A stretch of DNA of 5,085 bases, from NCBI GenBank assembly GCA_023137075.1, contig JAGLQA010000127.1, forward strand, positions 1 through 5,085, in the 5' to 3' direction. The notes below the pieces were generated by a model. It was not told where the DNA came from. It ran no database searches and saw only the letters and a list, made by a program, of their open reading frames with translations. Source of the stretch: Candidatus Aminicenantota bacterium (GTDB lineage: Bacteria > Acidobacteriota > Aminicenantia > UBA2199). Both the position numbers and the translations under genes were made by a program. This document shows positions 1 through 4,409 of the stretch, one piece after another (position 1 is the stretch's first letter; the number at the start of each line of letters is the position of its first letter).

Positions 1-53
1 AAAGTACTATTTTCTCTAATTTTTGATTACAAGTCAAATTAAATTCGCAAAAA

Positions 54-83
54 TATCCAATAAAATGAAAAAATCTATCCAAT
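54..83. repeat. Short direct repeat TATCCAAT, two copies 22 bp apart, upstream of pth
   Basis: The octamer TATCCAAT occurs at 54-61 and 76-83, so the copies start 22 bp apart, about two helical turns. They lie on one face of the helix directly upstream of the proposed pth promoter. This spacing could suit a regulator that binds twice, but the region is very AT-rich and an 8-bp match can arise by chance. No known operator was recognised. The rest of 1-96 holds no convincing gene or GC-rich hairpin. Confidence 0.25.
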
Positions 84-96
84 CGGACGAATTTTG

Positions 97-116
97 TGAT
101 ATACTTTTGATATATT
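97..116 (+). promoter_or_regulatory. Probable pth promoter: two tandem extended -10 elements
   Basis: TGATATACT (97-105) and TGATATATT (108-116) both fit the extended -10 pattern TGN-TATAAT with one mismatch in the hexamer. They are 11 bp apart. Neither has a good -35 at the usual distance, which fits extended -10 promoters because these depend less on a -35. Transcription would begin near 112 or near 123, leaving a leader of about 25-35 bases before the pth start, with the GGAGG site at 138-142. An unseen promoter further upstream could also serve pth. Confidence 0.45.
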
Positions 117-146
117 CGGTAAAATCACCCCACTACCGGAGGAAAA

Positions 147-722
147 ATGAAAAAATTGGTCGCAGCTCTTGGAAATCCCGGCTCTCAATACGAACGCTCC
201 AGGCACAACATTGCCTGGCAAATGCTTGAAAAACTCTCCTTCTATGACGAACTTGAATGGCGGAATAAATTCAAGGGCGAATTTGCCGTTCACTCACGTT
301 CCGGGGAAAAAACATTTTTCCTGAAACCCTTTACCTATATGAATAGAAGTGGTGAAAGCATCCGGGAAATCACCGGTTTTTTCAAAATAGAGATCGAGGA
401 TATACTCGTTGTGCACGATGAACTGGAATTGGATTTCGGCGTGGCCGGTTTTAAACAGAACGGCGGTCTGGCCGGACATAATGGTTTACGGTCCATAGCC
501 GCCTCTCTGGGAACCCGGGAATTCGACCGCTTACGGTTGGGTATCTCCCGGCCGGCCCACAGGGATATCACCTCCTATGTGCTGGGAAATTTTTCGGAAG
601 AGGAACAGACGGTTCTCCCTTTCTACTCGGAAGCGGCCGCAAACCTGTTGGAACTGTGCCTGATAGAGGGTTTCGATTCCGTAAAAGATCAATATAAAAA
701 GAAAAGATTGATCCCAGGTTGA
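147..722 (+). CDS. pth: Peptidyl-tRNA hydrolase (Pth)
   Basis: This cytoplasmic enzyme hydrolyses the ester bond of peptidyl-tRNAs that fall off ribosomes, releasing tRNA for reuse. The 191 residues match the usual bacterial length of about 190. All family landmarks are visible: the N-terminal GNPG (residues 9-12) with Asn10, the catalytic His20 in RHN, the FTYMNRSG block with Asn66, HDELEL with Asp91 (90-95), and GGLAGHNGLRS (106-116) with His111 and Asn112. These correspond to E. coli Asn10, His20, Asn68, Asp93, His113 and Asn114. The ATG has GGAGG at 138-142 with a 4-base spacer, and the conserved N-terminus leaves no other sensible start. The stop codon overlaps the -35 box of the next promoter. 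The gene appears intact, and its usual rplY/ctc neighbour is not seen in the bases available upstream. Confidence 0.97.
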   Translation: MKKLVAALGNPGSQYERSRHNIAWQMLEKLSFYDELEWRNKFKGEFAVHSRSGEKTFFLKPFTYMNRSGESIREITGFFKIEIEDILVVHDELELDFGVAGFKQNGGLAGHNGLRSIAASLGTREFDRLRLGISRPAHRDITSYVLGNFSEEEQTVLPFYSEAAANLLELCLIEGFDSVKDQYKKKRLIPG

Positions 723-747
723 CAAAACTCAATTTTTTTTGTATGAT
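719..747 (+). promoter_or_regulatory. Strong sigma70-type promoter for rpsT, overlapping the pth stop
   Basis: A perfect -35 box TTGACA (719-724) is followed after exactly 17 bases by TATGAT (742-747), five of six matches to the -10 consensus. The pth stop codon TGA (720-722) lies inside the -35 box. The spacer contains eight consecutive T residues (733-740). Initiation is expected around 753-757, so the leader before rpsT would be only about 15-19 bases and would start just ahead of the ribosome binding site. The box quality and spacing make this one of the best-supported regulatory sites here, although activity is inferred from sequence alone. Confidence 0.78.
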
Positions 748-759
748 TAGATTTTCGTT

Positions 760-764
760 GGAGG
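760..764 (+). promoter_or_regulatory. Ribosome binding site that selects the rpsT start
   Basis: GGAGG is followed by two ATG codons in different frames. The ATG at 768 is 3 bases away and opens a five-codon frame that stops at 783-785. The ATG at 772 is 7 bases away and opens rpsT. The 7-base distance is near optimal and gives the conserved MANHKSA N-terminus of S20, so 772 is the functional start. Confidence 0.7.
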
Positions 765-771
765 AAAATGA

Positions 772-1044
772 ATGGCGAATCATAAATCTGCAATAAAGAA
801 GAATTTACGTGATGAAAAAAAAAGAGTGATCAACAAGATGAATCGTTCCAAAATGAGAAATAGGATTAAAGCCTTGCATAAAAACGTTAGTGCCGGGAAC
901 TTAGAAGAAGCAAAAACCTTGTTTCCCAGAGTTTTGTCGATAATCGATAAAACCGTCATAAAAGGTACAATTCATAAAAAAACAGGTTCCAGGTATAAAT
1001 CGAGATTGTCTCTATTAATGAGCAAATCCGGTGTAGAAATTTAA
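772..1044 (+). CDS. rpsT: Small ribosomal subunit protein bS20
   Basis: S20 is a small basic helical protein that binds 16S rRNA early in assembly of the 30S subunit. The 90 residues compare with 87 in E. coli. The start MANHKSAIKK is the family signature, followed by a Lys/Arg-rich helical region (about 6-40), an AGN segment near 41-43, and the conserved KGTIHKKTGSRYKSRL block (64-79), equivalent to the KGLIHKNKAARHKANL block of E. coli. It has its own strong promoter and a very short leader. A run of nine A residues (815-823) encodes Glu-Lys-Lys early in the gene; the frame stays intact across it. The nuclease gene follows closely with no terminator between them, so the two probably share a transcript. 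Confidence 0.96.
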   Translation: MANHKSAIKKNLRDEKKRVINKMNRSKMRNRIKALHKNVSAGNLEEAKTLFPRVLSIIDKTVIKGTIHKKTGSRYKSRLSLLMSKSGVEI

Positions 1045-1064
1045 TTTATTTCATGAATTCACAA

Positions 1065-1070
1065 GGGAGG
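1065..1070 (+). promoter_or_regulatory. Ribosome binding site inside the longest nuclease frame, favouring a TTG start
   Basis: GGGAGG lies 12 bases inside the open frame that begins at ATG 1053, and 3 bases before an in-frame TTG at 1074. The ATG at 1053 has no Shine-Dalgarno sequence; the bases before it are almost all A and T. Every other gene here except pyrH has a strong site, and rpsI also uses TTG, so TTG 1074 is preferred. The 3-base spacer is shorter than ideal, which keeps the choice open. Confidence 0.5.
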
Positions 1071-1073
1071 AAA

Positions 1074-1838
1074 TTGAACCTCCCCAAAGAATATCTTTCA
1101 TATAATCAGGTCAGATTGTATCAAACCTGTCCCAAGAAGTACTACTTTTCTTATGTTGCGGAGATCACAACACCGATAAATGATCGCATATTCTTAGGAA
1201 TGGTATTTCATGCCTTGGCGGAAGATTTCTTAAAAAGAAGGATAGAGGGGCAAACACCGGAACCTGGAGAAGAAGATGTTGTGGATATCTTCAAGGAAAA
1301 ATTCGCGGATATGCAGAAGGAGTGCGAGATCAGCTGGATAACCCCCCCTGCCGATACTGAAAAAAGAGGGATTGCCTTTGTGAAACATTTTCTAAGCGAC
1401 ATCGCCTCTGCCATCGATCCCCTGATGGTGGAACAGGAATTAGAAGTTGAATTGCCCGGGATCGGGATAAAATTGAGAGGTATCATCGACCTGGTAGAAA
1501 AGGATTTCAGTATTACCGATTTTAAAACAACCACCGCCAGGTGGTCAAAAGAGAAAATAAAGAGTTCCTATTTGCAAATGGTTATTTACAAATATCTTTT
1601 TGAGAAGTCTTTCGGAGATGTAATTTCGCAGTTAAAGTTCCGCATCCTCTATTCAAAGAGCGCTTCCAACATCAAAGACCAGTTGGTGACACGAAATGCC
1701 GCGGATTTTGATTTTGGAAAAATGTTCAATGTCATCAATTACGTGGCAGAGAATATCAGCAGTGGAGTTTTTTATAAAAATGAGAGTTTTTACTGCGGCT
1801 TTTGCGAACATTCGGATATTTGCCGGAAAACGAAGTGA
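1074..1838 (+). CDS. Stand-alone PD-(D/E)XK nuclease, RecB/AddB/Cas4-like, with predicted 4Fe-4S cluster
   Basis: This is a predicted DNA nuclease of the RecB-type PD-(D/E)XK superfamily; substrate and pathway are unknown. The product is 254 residues from TTG 1074, or 261 from ATG 1053. In the 261-residue numbering, an N-terminal LSYNQVRLYQTCP segment supplies Cys26, and GMVFHALAEDF supplies the motif I His53. GIIDLV gives Asp146, and DFKTT gives Asp156 and Lys158 of the catalytic core. LQMVIYKY gives the Gln175 and Tyr179 motif. The C-terminus has Cys248, Cys251 and Cys257. The C-X2-C-X5-C spacing plus one distant N-terminal cysteine matches the iron-sulfur staple of AddB and resembles Cas4. 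There is no helicase domain, Cas1 fusion or CRISPR neighbour. It sits between rpsT and rplM and is probably co-transcribed with rpsT. Family assignment is firm and the start codon is not. Confidence 0.88.
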   Translation: MNLPKEYLSYNQVRLYQTCPKKYYFSYVAEITTPINDRIFLGMVFHALAEDFLKRRIEGQTPEPGEEDVVDIFKEKFADMQKECEISWITPPADTEKRGIAFVKHFLSDIASAIDPLMVEQELEVELPGIGIKLRGIIDLVEKDFSITDFKTTTARWSKEKIKSSYLQMVIYKYLFEKSFGDVISQLKFRILYSKSASNIKDQLVTRNAADFDFGKMFNVINYVAENISSGVFYKNESFYCGFCEHSDICRKTK

Positions 1839-1843
1839 CTAGC

Positions 1844-1872
1844 TTGACAAATGTTCAAAAATATTATAAATT
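1844..1872 (+). promoter_or_regulatory. Probable promoter for the rplM-rpsI-rpsB-tsf-pyrH operon
   Basis: A perfect TTGACA (1844-1849) begins 6 bases after the nuclease stop codon. Downstream is the AT-rich stretch TATTATAAATTAT. The best -10 is either TATAAA (1865-1870, five of six matches, 15-base spacer) or TAAATT (1867-1872, four of six matches, 17-base spacer). Initiation near 1877-1880 would leave a leader of roughly 15-18 bases before rplM. That is too short for an elaborate structured leader. The layout repeats that seen before rpsT. Confidence 0.65.
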
Positions 1873-1894
1873 ATCCTTTTACGAGGTTGAAAAT

Positions 1895-2341
1895 ATGAAG
1901 CTGAATAAAAACGACAAGACTTTTTTGCCACAAAAAAGTGAAATCAATAAAAAATGGTGGCTCGTTGACGCAGACGGGATTGTTTTGGGCAGACTTGCAA
2001 CAAAAGTGGCCGATGTTTTAAGAGGGAAAAATAAACCTCTCTTTACCCCCTTTTTCGATACCGGAGATTTTGTAGTGGTGATTAATGCCGATAAAATAAA
2101 AATCACCGGTAGAAAGGAAGAGCAGAAGAAGTATTACCGGCATTCCGGTTATATGGGGGGGATAAAGGAGACTTCTTATGAAAGAATGATGGCTACCCAC
2201 CCCGAAAGAGTGGTTGTGCACGCTGTAAAAGGGATGCTGCCCAAAAATAAACTTAATAAAAAAATTCTAACGAAATTAAAAGTATTTGCCGGTTCTGAGC
2301 ACAAACACAGGGCTCAGAATCCCCAGGTTATGGCAATATAA
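1895..2341 (+). CDS. rplM: Large ribosomal subunit protein uL13
   Basis: L13 binds 23S rRNA and is an early assembly protein of the 50S subunit. From ATG 1895 it has 148 residues, close to the 142 of E. coli. Landmarks are WWLVDADGIVLGRLAT (21-36), the DTGDFVVVINADKIKITG region (55-72), YYRHSGYMGGIK (80-91), the signature AVKGMLPKNKL (110-120) and the terminal segment AGSEHKHRAQNPQV (132-145). The frame stays open upstream to 1802, but that extension overlaps the nuclease gene and the promoter and lacks a binding site. ATG 1895 has GAGGT at 1883-1887 with a 7-base spacer, which settles the start. It is the first gene of a five-gene unit and is followed after 12 bases by rpsI, its usual partner. 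Confidence 0.97.
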   Translation: MKLNKNDKTFLPQKSEINKKWWLVDADGIVLGRLATKVADVLRGKNKPLFTPFFDTGDFVVVINADKIKITGRKEEQKKYYRHSGYMGGIKETSYERMMATHPERVVVHAVKGMLPKNKLNKKILTKLKVFAGSEHKHRAQNPQVMAI

Positions 2342-2347
2342 AGGAGG
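2341..2347 (+). promoter_or_regulatory. Perfect Shine-Dalgarno site deciding the TTG start of rpsI
   Basis: AAGGAGG shares its first A with the rplM stop codon and lies 6 bases before TTG 2354. The upstream gene therefore ends exactly on the binding site of the next, an arrangement that favours re-initiation by ribosomes finishing rplM. A strong site may offset the weaker start codon. Confidence 0.8.
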
Positions 2348-2353
2348 CATAGA

Positions 2354-2758
2354 TTGAGTATCGTTCAATATTATGGAACTGGCAGAAGGAAAACAAGTGT
2401 GGCCAGAGTGTATTTAAGACCCGGGAAGGGCGAATTCAAACTGGTTGTCAACAAGAGAAAGCGAAATTTTGATGAATATTTCCCCTTAAAGATTCACAAA
2501 ATAACAATTCATAAACCGCTGAATATTACGAACACAAAGGATAATTTTGATGTTTTTATAAATGTAATCGGTGGTGGGATTTCGGCCCAGACAAATGCAA
2601 TTAAACTCGGATTATCAAGAGCGCTGTTGGAATACAATGCGGAATTAAGACCTTCGTTGAAAAAAGCCGGTCTATTAACCAGGGATGCAAGAGAAAAAGA
2701 GAGAAAAAAATATGGACTTCTCAAAGCACGGAAAGCATCTCAATATCATAAGAGGTAA
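2354..2758 (+). CDS. rpsI: Small ribosomal subunit protein uS9 (TTG start)
   Basis: S9 sits in the head of the 30S subunit, and its C-terminal tail reaches the anticodon loop of P-site tRNA. The 134 residues compare with 130 in E. coli. Landmarks are QYYGTGRRKTSVARV (5-19), PGKGEFKLVVN (23-33), IGGGISAQTNAIKLGLSRALLEY (72-94), the LTRDAR block (108-113) and the basic tail ERKKYGLLKARKASQYHKR (116-134). The universally conserved final Lys-Arg is present. The start is TTG, supported by AAGGAGG six bases upstream and by the fit of SIVQYYGTGRRK to the family N-terminus. No in-frame ATG is available nearby. It lies 12 bases after rplM and 10 bases before rpsB, so the three are translated from one message. 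Confidence 0.97.
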   Translation: MSIVQYYGTGRRKTSVARVYLRPGKGEFKLVVNKRKRNFDEYFPLKIHKITIHKPLNITNTKDNFDVFINVIGGGISAQTNAIKLGLSRALLEYNAELRPSLKKAGLLTRDAREKERKKYGLLKARKASQYHKR

Positions 2759-2763
2759 GGAGG
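2757..2763 (+). promoter_or_regulatory. Ribosome binding site of rpsB overlapping the rpsI stop
   Basis: AAGGAGG begins inside the rpsI stop codon TAA (2756-2758) and lies 5 bases before the rpsB ATG at 2769. As at the rplM-rpsI junction, terminating ribosomes are delivered directly onto the next initiation site. The 10-base gap leaves no space for a dedicated folded leader. Confidence 0.8.
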
Positions 2764-2768
2764 ATTAG

Positions 2769-3806
2769 ATGGTCTCAGTCAATATGAGAGAGATGCTGGA
2801 AGCTGGCGTTCACTTCGGTCACCAGGTCAGGAAATGGAATCCCAAAATGAAACCATATATATATGGGAAGAAGAACGGGATTTATATCATCAACTTACAA
2901 ACGTCCATAGAGTTGTTTAAAAACGCGCTGAACTTCATCGCGGAAGTGGTAGCCTCAGGAGAAGAAGCCCTAATCGTCGGCACAAAAAAACAAGCCCAGG
3001 CAATCATAACCGAAATCTCCGAAGAAACCGGCATGCATTATGTAAACAATCGCTGGCTCGGAGGTTTGTTGACAAATTTCAATATGATAAAAAAGAGTAT
3101 CGATAAATTGATCGATCTCGATGAGATGAAGCGGGACGGAAGATGGGAAGTACAATCGAAAAAAGAGCAGTCCAGGCTGGAAAAGATATACAAGAAACTT
3201 CATAAGAACTTATGGGGGATGCGAAACATCAAAAAACTACCGGGCGTATTGATGGTGATAGATTCCACCTTTGAAGAAATTGCCGTTTATGAAGCTACAA
3301 AGTTAAATATCCCCATCGTGGGTATCGTCGATACCAACGCGAACCCTGAGGGCATCAGTTACCCGATTCCCGGCAATGATGATGCCATCAGGTCTATCAA
3401 GTTATTTACGACAAAGTTTGGCGAAGCGGTTAAACTCGGGTTTGAAAAAAGAATATCCGATTCACTCAACCAGGAACAGGACGCGGATGTCGCATCCTCT
3501 GAAACCCTTAAAACAACTGAAACAACTGAAACAACCGAAACAGTCGAAATCGCTAAAACCGGAGCGGAAGCGGAAAAAGTAGAGGAAGTGGTCCCCGACG
3601 AAAAAACGGAAGATACGATCGAGGAACCGAGCGCAGAAGCGGAGCCGGTTGCAGAAGAAGAGCCCGAAAAAAAGGACAGAACAGAATATCTTGAAAAAGA
3701 GGAGAAAATAGAAGAACCGGAAGAAGAGGAAAAAATAGAAGAGGAGAAAGCGGATGCGGTGGTTGATGAAGTTGAGGAAAAAGAAGAAGAAAAAGAAGGA
3801 GAATGA
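2769..3806 (+). CDS. rpsB: Small ribosomal subunit protein uS2 with long acidic C-terminal tail
   Basis: S2 binds the 30S subunit between head and body late in assembly. Residues 1 to about 235 form a normal S2 domain; E. coli S2 has 241 residues in total. Landmarks include REMLEAGVHFGHQVRKWNPKM (7-27), the GIYIINLQTS region (37-46), VGTKKQAQ (70-77), VNNRWLGGLLTNF (92-104) and PIVGIVDTNANPEGISYPIPGNDDA (182-206). Residues 236-345 form an extra tail of about 110 residues, with some 48 Asp/Glu against 13 Lys/Arg, and no hydrophobic core or recognisable fold. It opens with Thr-Thr-Glu repeats (249-257). The tail is in frame and ends next to tsf. Acidic S2 extensions occur in some bacteria, but I know of no established function. 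Start ATG 2769 is fixed by AAGGAGG five bases upstream. Confidence 0.96.
   Translation: MVSVNMREMLEAGVHFGHQVRKWNPKMKPYIYGKKNGIYIINLQTSIELFKNALNFIAEVVASGEEALIVGTKKQAQAIITEISEETGMHYVNNRWLGGLLTNFNMIKKSIDKLIDLDEMKRDGRWEVQSKKEQSRLEKIYKKLHKNLWGMRNIKKLPGVLMVIDSTFEEIAVYEATKLNIPIVGIVDTNANPEGISYPIPGNDDAIRSIKLFTTKFGEAVKLGFEKRISDSLNQEQDADVASSETLKTTETTETTETVEIAKTGAEAEKVEEVVPDEKTEDTIEEPSAEAEPVAEEEPEKKDRTEYLEKEEKIEEPEEEEKIEEEKADAVVDEVEEKEEEKEGE
3513..3548 (+). repeat. Four tandem 9-bp units encoding Thr-Thr-Glu in the S2 tail
   Basis: The units are ACAACTGAA (3513-3521), ACAACTGAA (3522-3530), ACAACCGAA (3531-3539) and ACAGTCGAA (3540-3548). The first two are identical, the third differs at one base and the fourth at two. 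Each unit is three codons in the rpsB frame, so copy-number change would lengthen or shorten the tail without shifting the frame. Divergence increases in order along the array, suggesting duplication followed by drift. Confidence 0.8.
3796..3801 (+). promoter_or_regulatory. Ribosome binding site of tsf inside the end of rpsB
   Basis: AAGGAG lies in the last codons of rpsB and is 7 bases before ATG 3809. A closer ATG at 3803 overlaps the rpsB stop codon but is only 1 base from the site, too near for use. The site therefore points to 3809 as the tsf start. It lies in an all-purine run from 3774 to 3803. Confidence 0.7.
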
Positions 3807-3808
3807 TA

Positions 3809-4408
3809 ATGTCTGTTGATATGTCACTTGTAAAAAAATTAAGAGGACAAACCGGAGTCAGCATCCTGGAGTGTAAAAAAGCAATCGATGAAGCCAATAA
3901 TGATTATGATAAAGCGGCGGAGCTTTTACGGAAGAAAGGTTTTGAAAAGGCTAAATCCAAAGCTTCCCGGGAGACAAAGCAGGGCGCAATCGGTTCTTAC
4001 ATTCATACCAATGGAAAAATCGGCGTTCTTTTAGAATTAGGTTGTGAAACCGATTTTGTCGGCAAAAACGAGGATTTCCTGGCCCTGATGAAAGAACTGA
4101 ATTTACAAATTGCCGCCATGAACCCCGGTTACATCTCCCAGGATCATATACCCGCGGATGTCATCGAAAAAGAGAAAGAGATTTACGGCGAGCAGATGAA
4201 AAATTCGGGAAAACCCGATAATATTATCGATAAGATAGTTGAGGGAAAATTGAAAAAGTATTATTCCGAAGTATGTTTACTGAACCAGGTTTACTTTAAG
4301 AATGATAAACAAACGATCGAAGATTTAATCGCGGAAAAAATACACAAATTAGGTGAAAACATTATCGTTAAGCGATTTATTCGCTACCAGGTAGGCGAAG
4401 AAGCATAA
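3809..4408 (+). CDS. tsf: Elongation factor Ts, short form
   Basis: EF-Ts is the nucleotide exchange factor that releases GDP from EF-Tu. From ATG 3809 it has 199 residues. The N-terminal UBA-like domain (about 5-50) holds VKKLRGQTGVSILECKKAI, matching the TGAGMMDCKKA region of E. coli. The core follows with GAIGSYIHTNGKIGVLLEL (59-77) and the EF-Tu-contacting TDFVGKNEDF (81-90), where Asp82 and Phe83 match E. coli Asp80 and Phe81. The rest contains charged helical segments and ends with GENIIVKRFIRYQVGEEA. The E. coli protein has 283 residues with a duplicated core and extra modules; this length resembles the Thermus form of 196 residues, which acts as a dimer. Dimerisation here is inferred. 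The alternative start ATG 3803 is too close to the binding site. It lies between rpsB and pyrH, the standard order. Confidence 0.96.
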   Translation: MSVDMSLVKKLRGQTGVSILECKKAIDEANNDYDKAAELLRKKGFEKAKSKASRETKQGAIGSYIHTNGKIGVLLELGCETDFVGKNEDFLALMKELNLQIAAMNPGYISQDHIPADVIEKEKEIYGEQMKNSGKPDNIIDKIVEGKLKKYYSEVCLLNQVYFKNDKQTIEDLIAEKIHKLGENIIVKRFIRYQVGEEA

Positions 4409-4409
4409 T

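Noticed and set aside
19..41. Imperfect palindrome AATTTTTGA/TCAAATT near the left edge as a terminator or operator
   Set aside because: The arms are nearly all A and T, of unequal length, and not followed by a T tract, so it is weakly supported in such AT-rich sequence.
23..229. 68-codon + strand frame overlapping the pth start
   Set aside because: It overlaps the proposed promoter and the first 80 bases of pth in another frame, lacks a binding site, and its product resembles no family.
717..740. Possible intrinsic terminator after pth: GGTTGA/TCAATT stem followed by a T tract
   Set aside because: The stem is six pairs at most, with two G-T wobbles and only one G-C pair, too weak for a normal terminator. 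The same bases are better explained by the TTGACA promoter and its spacer.
815..823. Nine-A run in rpsT (and an eight-A run in pyrH at 4690-4697) as a programmed frameshift site
   Set aside because: Both frames continue normally into conserved sequence, no stimulatory hairpin is evident, and the runs simply encode Glu-Lys-Lys.
1074..1838. Nuclease as part of a CRISPR-Cas locus
   Set aside because: No repeats, spacers, Cas1, Cas2 or other cas genes occur in the window. Similarity to Cas4 reflects the shared nuclease and iron-sulfur fold.
1802..1894. Upstream extension of the rplM frame, adding 31 residues
   Set aside because: It overlaps the nuclease gene and the TTGACA promoter, has no binding site, and L13 proteins do not carry such an extension. 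ATG 1895 has a good site.
3069..3088. TTGACA and TATGAT inside rpsB resembling an internal promoter
   Set aside because: The spacer is only 8 bases, too short for RNA polymerase recognition, and no other -10 stands at 16-18 bases. The bases encode conserved S2 residues.
3803..3805. ATG overlapping the rpsB stop as the tsf start
   Set aside because: It lies 1 base from the binding site AAGGAG. ATG 3809, 7 bases away, is in the same frame and is much better placed.
3462..3897. Long minus-strand frames opposite the S2 tail, rich in Phe and Leu
   Set aside because: They are the complement of Glu/Lys-rich codons (GAA, AAA, GAG), which read as Phe/Leu/Ser on the other strand. Their hydrophobic look is an artefact of composition.
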